Made by a program: the position numbers and the translations under genes. The notes beneath the pieces were generated by a model. That model saw nothing but the letters and a program-made list of their open reading frames with translations. It had not been told where the DNA came from and searched no databases. A DNA stretch of 6,867 nucleotides, taken from the NCBI GenBank assembly GCA_021826605.1, contig JAKAZF010000148.1, positions 1-6,867 on the forward strand, written 5' to 3'. This document shows positions 1-6,308 of this stretch, in pieces. The stretch comes from Planctomycetota bacterium. GTDB lineage: Bacteria; Planctomycetota; Phycisphaerae; WQYP01. How positions within the stretch are numbered: position 1 is the first letter of the stretch; every line of letters starts with the position of its first letter.

Positions 1-85
1 GCATTTTAATCGCGGAACAACCACATCCGATATCCATTAAATAGCCCCCGCAACTTCAGCACGACGAAAAATAATGGCCGGTGCT
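1..85 (-). other. Tail downstream of the BatA/VWA gene; possible start of a next gene
   Basis: This is the sequence after the BatA/VWA stop codon, read on the minus strand. An ATG at 37-35 is preceded by a GGGGG run (49-45) at 7 nt, and its frame stays open to the window edge (12 codons, MDIGCGCSAIKM). The 48-nt gap from the BatA/VWA stop would fit a further operon member. The peptide is too short to recognise and the ribosome site is not canonical, so I do not call a gene. I see no stem-loop plus T-run, so there is no sign that the minus-strand operon ends here. Confidence 0.3.
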
Positions 86-2650
86 TTAAGCTTCCAGGTC
101 AACACCTTGTTGCTGCGCTAAAGCTTCCATGGCCGCACGGCTCGGACGGTCAGGGTCTGCTGGAGAACCGTGGCGGCGGTTTTGGAAAAGTTCTGGCTCC
201 GGCATGATCTTGACCGGTTTATACCGGTTGGCCAGAAGAGCCTCAACGATTGCTAAAATCATCACCAATGAAAGAATTCCCGGCATCAGGGAATTTCCTT
301 CACTGGTTTTTGCCAATTCATCTACCAGTTTATGGGCTGTGGCTGCAATAAAAACTGTCTGTTTCGCCGGGGCCTCTTTGGCCAGTATCGTCGCACCCGT
401 GGGGTGTAAATCCGCCTCGCCGGAGGGCACGTTAATGATAAATTCGCCGGAATGTTTTCCATTAAAGCTTTGCCAGTGATACACGCCGGTGCGCCGTGCA
501 CCCGTAAATCGCCACACCAGGCGGCCGCCAAGCGTGTGCGATGCCGAGACATTGACCGCCGTGTGAGATTCCGGCGCAGTAACATTGATCGACAGGTGCG
601 GATTCCCGGTTGGTACATTAATGAGCACCGCTCTCCCTGGCGTGTAGGACGTAATGCCCGCGCTGGCCGCCGCATTGCCCAGAGCAATTCGCACCATCAT
701 CGGCAAAAACGCATTGGTGGATGCGATGTTGCTCCATCCGCCGCCCGGGGCGGATAAGAAAGTGTACACGCGCCCATGCCCCAGAGAATGCTGCACCAGC
801 AACAGCGAATCATCATGCAGGCGTGAAAGCACCTTACCGATAACCGGGGAATTTCCCGGCAAACTCCAGCGCCCAACAACCACAATGCGTTGGAATGGCT
901 CCTGGGTTTGAAATAAACCCGCAAAGATGTGGCTTTTCACGTCCACCCAGTTGACCGCCGCGCCAATTTGACTGCTGACGGGTCCGGAAATTTCTCCCGG
1001 CAACAATTGCAGGCTTCCCGCGGCAACGGTGTTGTAATTGTGGGCATCTACCGCGGGGCCTAAAAGCCAGCACAGCCGCCCGCCACCCACAACAAACTGA
1101 TGTAACTTTTGTGCCAGCTTGGGTGAAATACGCGGTACATCACAGATAAATATCGCCGCATAAGAGGACAAACGCATAGCCGCCAGTGCGGTGCAGGAAC
1201 GGTACGCTGGTTGAATGCTCCACAGCGCCGGCTTGCCGCCTGCTACCGGGGCTGCGGAAAACGGTGCCAAAGCCGCATCCACATAAAAAGCTGTGGATGA
1301 GCCTGTAAGCTGCGCTTGATTTCCGACCACCAGGGCATGAATTTTATTTTTCACATTCAATATTAAACTGCGGCTGTCGCCCCAGGCCATCGCATGGCTG
1401 CTATCTGTTGCGGTAAGTGTAAAGCGTTCAGGTCCCGGTGCTCTAAGCTGATACGCCACGGTAACATTGCCCCGGCTGGAAGCGGTGCCGCCCGGCCCTA
1501 ATGTAGCCCGCGGCGCTGTATTGGGGGCTTTTTTCCCATCCACATTCAGACCGAAGCGGGGTGCCACGGCCGTGGCACCGTTGTTGATGACCGTTCCACG
1601 GAATCGGACGGTCGCACCAACCACTGCCGCGCCATGTTCGATACCCCAATGCGCGATGGCGACATCATCCGGCGTACTTGTTGCCTGTGGCATAAGCACC
1701 AACTGAATCCCCGGCACTTTTTTCAGCGCGGCAAACATGCTGGTATCGGACGCGGCCGGCCCGGCGAAATCTGAAATAATAATCAGCATCCGGTTGGGCC
1801 GGACGGAATTTTTCAGCAAGTTCACGCCCTGGGTTATCAACTGCCGCATGGGCAATGCCCGGCCCGTGCTTTTGACGGCATTCAATCGGGCGATTTGCGC
1901 CACCCGATCGCTGCTGAGATGATCAGGAACAGGATTATTGCCGGGGTTAGTCAGCAGCACCGCCATGCGCGCGGGTGTGAGGCTTTGTCCCAGGAGATCA
2001 CGGGTTTGATCAAGCGCGGTTTGCAGGCGCGTGTGGGTGCCATCCTGAACCAGCATGGATTGTGAATTATCCAAAATAATGACGCATGCTGTGGATTGGC
2101 CGTTGAAATGGGCACCGACATTGGGAAAAAGACTGTCAGTTCCCAGACCCAATATGGCCGTTACGGCGGAGACAAGGCCGAGAAGCATAAAAATGACCGG
2201 CCACAACAGGCTTGGCCTGCGTTCCGCCGGAACCGGAGATGTTTTTATACCGGCGGTGGGAGTAGCTGCTGCACCCGCGGCTTTGCGTTGATCTAGAGCA
2301 TTGCTGAAGAGAACGGTCATCACCGCCAGCACAGCAATGCCGCCCAGCAGTAATAACAACATGCCGTAGGCTGCAAAGGGCGACCCGCCATGGACCAGCG
2401 GCCCGGCCACAGCCATGGCAATCATGGCAAAAACGGCCATGCGCAAAAGCAGAAGTATAAATTGCTGCACCTGCCGTTTGCGTGATGTTTTGTGGGCGGT
2501 AACGCGCAAAAAACGCAGCGTGGGAAAGCGGACAATGGGCGATCGCACCCGATTCAGCAAATGCAGCAGCACCGGAATGCCGGCCGCCAGCAGTCCCATG
2601 AGCATCACGGGATCAGAAAAATTCATAGCCGCCAGCGGCAAATCATTCAT
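86..2650 (-). CDS. BatA-type membrane protein with VWA domain
   Basis: A large membrane-anchored protein of about 854 residues. The N-terminus has the BatA-type signature: a first membrane helix (about 14-31) ending in LLHLLNR, a short cytoplasmic stretch with FPTLRFL, then helices at about 64-83, 94-115 and 148-168. A von Willebrand factor A domain follows, with the MIDAS motif DNSQSM (D194, S196, S198) and an IIISDF strand near 290-295. Next come a CARDB-like beta region (about 340-432), a glutamine-amidotransferase-like Rossmann segment (from about 437, with VVGGGRLCWLLGP near 520), and a last membrane helix at about 789-809 with a polar cytoplasmic tail. The frame is open upstream to 2731, but that would overlap the DUF58 gene. 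I chose the ATG at 2650 because GGAAAGGG (2663-2656) lies 5 nt before it; the ATG at 2626 lacks such a site. Family members are thought to act with MoxR ATPases and DUF58 proteins in envelope or protein-complex assembly; the substrate is unknown. Family call is firm, role is not. Confidence 0.9.
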   Translation of the reverse strand: MNDLPLAAMNFSDPVMLMGLLAAGIPVLLHLLNRVRSPIVRFPTLRFLRVTAHKTSRKRQVQQFILLLLRMAVFAMIAMAVAGPLVHGGSPFAAYGMLLLLLGGIAVLAVMTVLFSNALDQRKAAGAAATPTAGIKTSPVPAERRPSLLWPVIFMLLGLVSAVTAILGLGTDSLFPNVGAHFNGQSTACVIILDNSQSMLVQDGTHTRLQTALDQTRDLLGQSLTPARMAVLLTNPGNNPVPDHLSSDRVAQIARLNAVKSTGRALPMRQLITQGVNLLKNSVRPNRMLIIISDFAGPAASDTSMFAALKKVPGIQLVLMPQATSTPDDVAIAHWGIEHGAAVVGATVRFRGTVINNGATAVAPRFGLNVDGKKAPNTAPRATLGPGGTASSRGNVTVAYQLRAPGPERFTLTATDSSHAMAWGDSRSLILNVKNKIHALVVGNQAQLTGSSTAFYVDAALAPFSAAPVAGGKPALWSIQPAYRSCTALAAMRLSSYAAIFICDVPRISPKLAQKLHQFVVGGGRLCWLLGPAVDAHNYNTVAAGSLQLLPGEISGPVSSQIGAAVNWVDVKSHIFAGLFQTQEPFQRIVVVGRWSLPGNSPVIGKVLSRLHDDSLLLVQHSLGHGRVYTFLSAPGGGWSNIASTNAFLPMMVRIALGNAAASAGITSYTPGRAVLINVPTGNPHLSINVTAPESHTAVNVSASHTLGGRLVWRFTGARRTGVYHWQSFNGKHSGEFIINVPSGEADLHPTGATILAKEAPAKQTVFIAATAHKLVDELAKTSEGNSLMPGILSLVMILAIVEALLANRYKPVKIMPEPELFQNRRHGSPADPDRPSRAAMEALAQQQGVDLEA

Positions 2651-2655
2651 GCGCA

Positions 2656-2663
2656 CCCTTTCC
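2656..2663 (-). promoter_or_regulatory. Ribosome binding site that sets the BatA/VWA start
   Basis: On the minus strand GGAAAGGG lies 5 nt before the ATG at 2650. It favours this start over the longer open frame beginning at 2731, which would overlap the DUF58 gene by 49 nt, and over the ATG at 2626. The start also fits the protein, since the hydrophobic BatA helix begins a few residues later. Confidence 0.6.
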
Positions 2664-2682
2664 AAAGCGCTATTATGCACCC

Positions 2683-3609
2683 TCAGCGCCGTGAGGTGCG
2701 GCGCAGCAATTCGCGGATTTGCACATCCCATGGCACATCCGTGAAGGCGGTAACATAATCAATGCGGGATTGACCGCACCGTTTTTTAATTAAATCAAGG
2801 AAGGCCTGTACTTCCCGACGATAATCATCGCGAATAAGTTTGGGATCAATCTGCAGGCGCGAGCCATCTTCCATATCTTCAAAGGTGATGGGGCGGTTAT
2901 AGGCCAATTCCATTTCTCCGCGATCCAGTACCTGCATGAGCACCAACTGATGCCGGGCGTGGCGCAAATGTTGCAATGCGCTGGTGATTTTATCCGGATC
3001 ATCAAACAGATCACTGATCACAATAACCAGTCCGCGGCGCGGAATTTTATTGGCCAGCATATGCAGCGTGCCGGAAATATCAGTGTCCTGGCTCGGGGAA
3101 AGCTTTTCCAGACTCACAAAAATCTGATCCAGGTGCGATGGGCCGTTGCCTTGGGGAATTTCCAGCCGGATGGTTTTATCAAATGCGATCAATCCCACCA
3201 TATCCTGCTGATTAGAAAGCATATACGCCAGGGAGGCGGCCAGCACGGCTCCATATTCAAACTTGGTGACGCCTTGAAGGGTTTTGCCCTGTGGACCAGG
3301 CACGGCCGCAGAGCCAAAGTTCATCGACGCCGACGCATCCAGACAGATGGTGGCCCGAAGATTGGTTTCCTGCTCATACTGCTTAATGTAATACCGGTCC
3401 GTTTTTGCCAGAACGGTCCAATCCAAATGTTTAATTTCATCGCCGGGCACATATTCCCGGTGTTCGGCAAATTCAATGGAAAAACCCTTATGCGGGCTTT
3501 TGTGCATGCCCGCATACACGCCCTCCACCACGCCGCGCACCATCAGTTCCAAACGCCGCAGTTGTGCCGCCTGCGCAGGCTTAAAAAATCGGTATTGATA
3601 TGTCGGCAT
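2683..3609 (-). CDS. DUF58 domain protein (MoxR-associated, VWA-like fold)
   Basis: A soluble protein of about 308 residues, close to the usual DUF58 length. The DUF58 hallmark is at about 49-85: EHREYVPGDEIKHLDW, then AKTDRYYIKQYEQETNLR. It is followed directly by a VWA-like MIDAS motif LDASASM (D91, S93, S95) and a second core strand VIVISDLFDD (about 196-205). No signal peptide or membrane helix is visible, so it is probably cytoplasmic. DUF58 proteins are typically encoded beside MoxR AAA+ ATPases and BatA-like proteins and are presumed to act with them as metal-dependent adaptors; the mechanism is not known. The frame opens with TTG at 3615, but the ATG two codons later (3609) gives the natural N-terminus MPTYQYRFFKP; only a weak GGAT precedes it. 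It begins 15 nt after the rsmD stop and ends 32 nt before the BatA/VWA ATG, so the three are probably co-transcribed. Confidence 0.94.
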   Translation of the reverse strand: MPTYQYRFFKPAQAAQLRRLELMVRGVVEGVYAGMHKSPHKGFSIEFAEHREYVPGDEIKHLDWTVLAKTDRYYIKQYEQETNLRATICLDASASMNFGSAAVPGPQGKTLQGVTKFEYGAVLAASLAYMLSNQQDMVGLIAFDKTIRLEIPQGNGPSHLDQIFVSLEKLSPSQDTDISGTLHMLANKIPRRGLVIVISDLFDDPDKITSALQHLRHARHQLVLMQVLDRGEMELAYNRPITFEDMEDGSRLQIDPKLIRDDYRREVQAFLDLIKKRCGQSRIDYVTAFTDVPWDVQIRELLRRTSRR

Positions 3610-3624
3610 AAACAAAATCCGTCA

Positions 3625-4215
3625 TCATGCCGGTACCGTTCCGGCGGATAGCCAGGTTATCGCCATGGCCCCGTAGTGTAACTGCCGAACCACCCGCGGG
3701 TGAACTGCCATGTCATGGAGTGTCACGAGCGTTGGATGCCGCAGAATTATCAGGCCATCGGGAGCCATGGATGTTAAAACCGTGCCGATCAGTTCATCCA
3801 CACGTTTGCGATCTTCCGGCGTTTCCATGTGGGCGTAGGGCGGATCGATAAAGGCCAATCCCAGCTGCTGCCCGCGCAACTTGCCGGAAAGCAACATCCC
3901 GAGGTGATACGCATCCGCAGAAAGCACATCACACTCTGGCCCAACGCGCAAGGCCCCTATATTGTTGCGAAGACCATCCAGCGCACTGCGGTCCCGTTCC
4001 ACAAAAATTACCCGCTTTGCTCCCCGCGACAGACATTCCAGCCCCAGGCTGCCGGTACCGCAAAAGCAATCCAGCACAATCGAATCAGGAATTGCCACAG
4101 CGCAGGTTAAGGCATCGAAAAGCGATTGTTTAGCCCGATCCGTAATCGGACGGGTGGTCATGGAGTTCGGTCCGATAAGCCGTCGGGTTCTGAATGTACC
4201 AGCAATGATTCGCAT
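3625..4215 (-). CDS. rsmD: 16S rRNA (guanine(966)-N(2))-methyltransferase RsmD
   Basis: A 196-residue protein of the usual RsmD length. In this family the enzyme uses S-adenosylmethionine to methylate N2 of G966 (E. coli numbering) in helix 31 of 16S rRNA during 30S assembly. The N-terminus MRIIAGTFRTRRL and the TRPITDRAKQSLFDAL segment (21-36) are family signatures. The SAM-binding motif I is LDCFCGTGSLGLE (48-60), followed by an acidic strand end VIFVERDR (69-76). The catalytic motif is DPPY (124-127), the RsmD form of the N6/N2-methylase (D/N)PPY box. No Shine-Dalgarno sequence precedes the ATG, and a -10-like box sits only 13 nt upstream, so the mRNA may have a very short leader. It is the first gene of the minus-strand run. 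RsmD is often found next to coaD; here it precedes a DUF58 gene instead. Cys49 and Cys51 in motif I are a small variation. Confidence 0.95.
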   Translation of the reverse strand: MRIIAGTFRTRRLIGPNSMTTRPITDRAKQSLFDALTCAVAIPDSIVLDCFCGTGSLGLECLSRGAKRVIFVERDRSALDGLRNNIGALRVGPECDVLSADAYHLGMLLSGKLRGQQLGLAFIDPPYAHMETPEDRKRVDELIGTVLTSMAPDGLIILRHPTLVTLHDMAVHPRVVRQLHYGAMAITWLSAGTVPA

Positions 4216-4224
4216 CGGGTAAGA

Positions 4225-4256
4225 AGTATATCCGCAATTTGCGGTAATGGAATTAC
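4225..4256 (-). promoter_or_regulatory. Putative rsmD promoter with adjacent palindromes
   Basis: Read on the minus strand, TATACT (4230-4225) is a good -10 match, 9 nt from the rsmD ATG. Starting one base upstream of it is a perfect 13-bp palindrome, CCGCAATTTGCGG (4232-4244 on the plus strand, 6-bp arms, 1-nt centre). A second inverted repeat, GTAAT-GGA-ATTAC, follows at 4244-4256. No convincing -35 box is visible at 16-18 nt; a palindrome in the spacer could bind a repressor or an activator. A transcript from this box would have a leader of only a few nucleotides, in keeping with the missing Shine-Dalgarno sequence. This is sequence inference only. Confidence 0.4.
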
Positions 4257-4340
4257 ACTGGGAGGACGACTCTGGCGAAAAAAAACGACACCGAACGACG
4301 ATAACATTCTAATCGCGGAGGATTGCATCGGGGCCGCAGG

Positions 4341-4369
4341 GGTCCTCGCGGGCAACGCGAACGGCATTC
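4341..4369 (+). repeat. Imperfect direct repeat, left copy
   Basis: The first 16 bases, GGTCCTCGCGGGCAAC, match those at 6251-6266 with one mismatch. Both copies then run, after a variable stretch differing by exactly 3 nt, into GGCATTC. The two copies are 1,910 bp apart, in the same orientation, and lie on either side of the kinase/HIRAN pair. They may be the ends of an inserted cassette, remnants of a duplication, or two members of a dispersed family. Confidence 0.5.
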
Positions 4370-4458
4370 CGACCACATTAATTGGTATCCCACTTTAAAA
4401 AACGAAGGCCGCTATTGCCCATGCATTCCGGGCGGGTTTCGTTATAGTGGTTAAGGTT

Positions 4459-4498
4459 TTGTCTTCCTGAAAGACAACAGGTGATTGGGAGATTGTCT
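4459..4498 (+). promoter_or_regulatory. Inverted repeat with an extra half-site upstream of the kinase gene
   Basis: TTGTCTT (4459-4465) and AAGACAA (4471-4477) form a perfect 7-bp inverted repeat with a 5-nt spacer, and a third TTGTCT occurs at 4493-4498. This lies 40-80 nt before the kinase start, where an operator of an autoregulated operon would be expected. In RNA it could instead form a short leader hairpin. No U-run follows, so it is not a terminator. No regulator is encoded next to it in this window. Confidence 0.4.
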
Positions 4499-4539
4499 CC
4501 AGTGGAAGTGTGGTTCATGATTCAATGGGAGTGGTAATC

Positions 4540-5457
4540 GTGTTTTCTGTCCGAGAAGTTTACCTCAGCAAGGCCGAATCCCTGGAACAATTGGGTACCA
4601 AGCCAAAGTTCTGGTTTACTGGCGAAAACGGAGAACGCCTTCTGTTCAAGGCTGATCAGCGCGGCACGGGAGAGGACTGGGCAGAGAAAATTGCTTGCGA
4701 ATTGTGCGGTTTACTGGGGCTGCCGCACGTCGATTATGAGTTAGCGGTGGATTTGGACAAACACAGACCGGGAGTTGTGTGCCAGACCTGTTCGCCGCCG
4801 CCCGCATCACTCATCTTGGGGAATCAATTGTTACTCGCCCATGATCAACGATACCCGACCGAGGCAAAGAACAGGTATAAAGTGAGGGAGCACACAGTGG
4901 CGGCCGTGGCGGAAGTGATAAAAGCTCTGTATCCGCCGCCGGAGGATTGGTTGAAAGGGTTGCCGAAAGGAATCACATCGGCAACCGACATCTTCGCGGG
5001 ATATATCATGCTGGACGCTTGGATTGGCAATCAGGATAGGCACCATGAGAATTGGGCGGCGCTAAAGCTTGAAAACACGTTGCAACTGGCACCTACTTTT
5101 GACCATGGTGCCGCCTTGGCAAGGCAAATTGGAGATACGGAACGCCAACAGCGCATGACTACCAGAGACGCGGGATTTGGCATAGCGCATTTTGCCAGGA
5201 GCGCCCGTTCCGCCTTCTACAGGGATAGCGGGGCAAAAAAGTCAATGACGACAATTGAGGCTTGGAGAGCATTCTCGCTTTATACACCCAGCGCGTATAA
5301 GATTTGGGTGAGTCAGTTGCATGCGATTGACGCAGCCAGAGTGCGCAAGATACTGGAAAAAGTGCCTTTGGACCGGTTATCAAACATCGGACGTGATTTC
5401 ACGGACCGGCTGCTTACCGAGAATCGCAAGCGAATCGTCGATGGAGATGAAATATGA
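4540..5457 (+). CDS. HipA/HipT-like serine/threonine kinase
   Basis: A protein of about 305 residues resembling the kinase core of HipA without HipA's small N-terminal subdomain. LGTKPKFWF (18-26) looks like the ATP-binding loop, with K37 in LLFKAD as the likely nucleotide lysine and EDWAEKIACEL (45-55) as the next helix. The catalytic loop is GNQDRHHEN (163-171, with D166 and N171) and the metal-binding motif is TFDHG (186-190, with D188). HipA phosphorylates GltX and HipT of HipBST phosphorylates TrpS; the target here is unknown. The frame is open from a GTG at 4510 (315 residues), and an ATG exists at 4525. I prefer the GTG at 4540 because GGGAG (4527-4531) precedes it at 8 nt and the protein then begins MFSVREVYL; this is uncertain. 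The stop overlaps the HIRAN gene start (ATGA), so the two are translationally coupled. The loop lacks the serine that HipA and HipT autophosphorylate; T20 is the nearest hydroxyl. Confidence 0.85.
   Translation: MFSVREVYLSKAESLEQLGTKPKFWFTGENGERLLFKADQRGTGEDWAEKIACELCGLLGLPHVDYELAVDLDKHRPGVVCQTCSPPPASLILGNQLLLAHDQRYPTEAKNRYKVREHTVAAVAEVIKALYPPPEDWLKGLPKGITSATDIFAGYIMLDAWIGNQDRHHENWAALKLENTLQLAPTFDHGAALARQIGDTERQQRMTTRDAGFGIAHFARSARSAFYRDSGAKKSMTTIEAWRAFSLYTPSAYKIWVSQLHAIDAARVRKILEKVPLDRLSNIGRDFTDRLLTENRKRIVDGDEI
5443..5457 (+). promoter_or_regulatory. Ribosome binding site and ATGA overlap coupling kinase and HIRAN genes
   Basis: GGAG (5443-5446) inside the kinase C-terminal codons lies 7 nt before the ATG at 5454, and that ATG overlaps the kinase TGA (5455-5457). 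This arrangement allows terminating ribosomes to restart and links the amounts of the two proteins. It supports both start assignment and a shared function. Confidence 0.7.
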
Positions 5458-6224
5458 ACGCCGCATTATTTGTAGCGTGGAGATCGGGTGGACCAGCCAA
5501 TGGCCGATGGGGACCTGTCGGGCGGCTTGAACATGGATCATCCGGCTACCGCTTTGTGTATACGCGCGGTGCGGAATTCATGGATGGTTTTGCTCCCTTC
5601 CCCGGCATGCCTCACCTTGGCGCGGTTTATGAATCCGAAGAGCTGTTCCCGCTTTTCGCCAATCGGCTCCTGGCGCGATCGCGTCCTGAATACGACGCGT
5701 TTCTATCCTGGGGTGACTTTGATCGGGATAATCCGCCCGATCCTATCGCCGTCCTATCAGTAACCGAAGGCCGGCGGGCCACAGATTCTTTGGAGGTGTT
5801 CCCCTGTCCGCATCCCGACGCGAATAATCGTTACATCAATAAGTTCTTCCTGCACGGTATGCGCTGGATGCAAGCAGATGCTATCGAGCGTATCGGCCAA
5901 CTGCATCCACAGGAGAAACTGCACCTGAAGCCGGAACCTTCCAACGCGTACGATTCGCATGCGATGGCGGTATTTGCATTGGATGCCAATGATGAGGTAA
6001 AAATCGGTTATGTACCGAGGTATCTGGTGTGCGATGCCCAAAACTTAATTGACGGCTGCGGAACAAATTCCGGCATGTTGACCGTTGAGCGTCTCAATCC
6101 GGACGCCCCGCTCCAGCAGCGCGTACTCTGCAAGCTCAATACGTGTTGGCCCGACGACTTTCGTCCGTGCTCGGGGGATGAATTTCAACCTATCGTCGGG
6201 GCGTTATCCGCAATGACTGCATGA
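5454..6224 (+). CDS. HIRAN domain protein with HipS-like N-terminal segment
   Basis: A 256-residue soluble protein. Residues 5-75 (FVAWRSGG, WGPVGRLEHGSSGYRFVYTR, FPGMPHLG, ELFPLFANRLL) follow the pattern of the small N-terminal subdomain of HipA, which is the separate protein HipS in HipBST systems. A linker with GRRATDSLEVFP (107-118) leads to a HIRAN domain at about 129-200, recognised by FFLHGMRW, KLHLKPEPSNAYDSHAMAVF and KIGYVPRYL. A conserved-looking tail follows (NPDAPLQQRVLCKL, FRPCSGDEFQPI). In eukaryotic HLTF the HIRAN domain binds free 3' ends of single-stranded DNA, and bacterial HIRAN domains are predicted to sense damaged DNA or stalled forks. I infer that this subunit binds the upstream kinase and may link its activity to DNA state. 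No nuclease or helicase motif and no HTH are present. The domain calls are from motif recognition, and the HipS-like call is the weaker one. Confidence 0.87.
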   Translation: MNAALFVAWRSGGPANGRWGPVGRLEHGSSGYRFVYTRGAEFMDGFAPFPGMPHLGAVYESEELFPLFANRLLARSRPEYDAFLSWGDFDRDNPPDPIAVLSVTEGRRATDSLEVFPCPHPDANNRYINKFFLHGMRWMQADAIERIGQLHPQEKLHLKPEPSNAYDSHAMAVFALDANDEVKIGYVPRYLVCDAQNLIDGCGTNSGMLTVERLNPDAPLQQRVLCKLNTCWPDDFRPCSGDEFQPIVGALSAMTA

Positions 6225-6250
6225 TAGCCGCGCGTGCTTTGGGTGGCGGC

Positions 6251-6282
6251 GGTCCTCACGGGCAACAGAATGGAAGGCATTC
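6251..6282 (+). repeat. Imperfect direct repeat, right copy
   Basis: GGTCCTCACGGGCAAC (6251-6266) matches the left copy at 4341-4356 in 15 of 16 bases, and the shared GGCATTC ends the copy at 6276-6282. It begins 27 nt after the HIRAN stop codon. In one reading frame both copies encode similar peptides (GPRGQRE-RHSD on the left, GPHGQQNGRHSD on the right), because the length difference is exactly one codon. Confidence 0.5.
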
Positions 6283-6292
6283 AGATCCAAAA

Positions 6293-6308
6293 CGGGTGCG
6301 AGCACCCG
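6293..6308. repeat. Short perfect inverted repeat downstream of the HIRAN gene
   Basis: CGGGTGC-GA-GCACCCG has two 7-bp arms and a 2-nt centre; as RNA it would form a GC-rich stem of six pairs closed by a CGAG tetraloop. It lies about 70 nt after the HIRAN stop. There is no T-run after it, so it is not a classical intrinsic terminator. It could be a protein-binding site or an RNA 3'-end stabiliser. Confidence 0.45.

Larger units (their letters stand above)
4257..4539. other. Divergent intergenic region between rsmD and the kinase gene
   Basis: No confident gene lies between the rsmD promoter area and the kinase start. Open frames across it on both strands match no family I know. It holds a run of eight A (4278-4285), a GGAGG at 4261-4265 followed by a short interrupted frame (4272-4454), the left copy of the imperfect direct repeat (4341-4369), and an inverted repeat at 4459-4477. 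I looked for a small HTH (HipB-like) gene here and did not find one. The region should hold the promoter of the kinase/HIRAN operon, but I could not pick out a convincing -35/-10 pair; TATAGT at 4443-4448 is the best -10 candidate and has no good -35. Confidence 0.5.

Noticed and set aside
2651..2731. Longer N-terminus for the BatA/VWA protein (ATG at 2731)
   Set aside because: It would overlap the DUF58 coding end, adds residues without family character, and the ATG at 2650 has a good ribosome site.
2950..3651. Plus-strand open frame of 233 codons opposite the DUF58 gene
   Set aside because: It is antisense to a clearly conserved gene, rich in His, Gln and Ile as expected for a shadow frame, and resembles no family.
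2..4319. 15-nt near-match between 2-16 and 4305-4319 (cattYtaatcgcgga)
   Set aside because: One or two 14-of-15 matches are expected by chance in a window this long, and no flanking similarity is convincing.
4158..4376. Minus-strand frame of 72 codons upstream of and overlapping rsmD, considered as a HipB-like HTH
   Set aside because: No helix-turn-helix pattern, it overlaps rsmD in another frame, and it is not oriented with the kinase gene.
4126..4398. Plus-strand open frame of 90 codons across the rsmD start
   Set aside because: It overlaps the conserved rsmD N-terminus antisense, has no ribosome site at its ATG, and its product resembles no known family.
4397..4445. Possible stem AACGAA...TTCGTT as a terminator
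   Set aside because: The stem is only 6 bp with a loop of over 30 nt and no T-run, and it does not follow the end of a gene.
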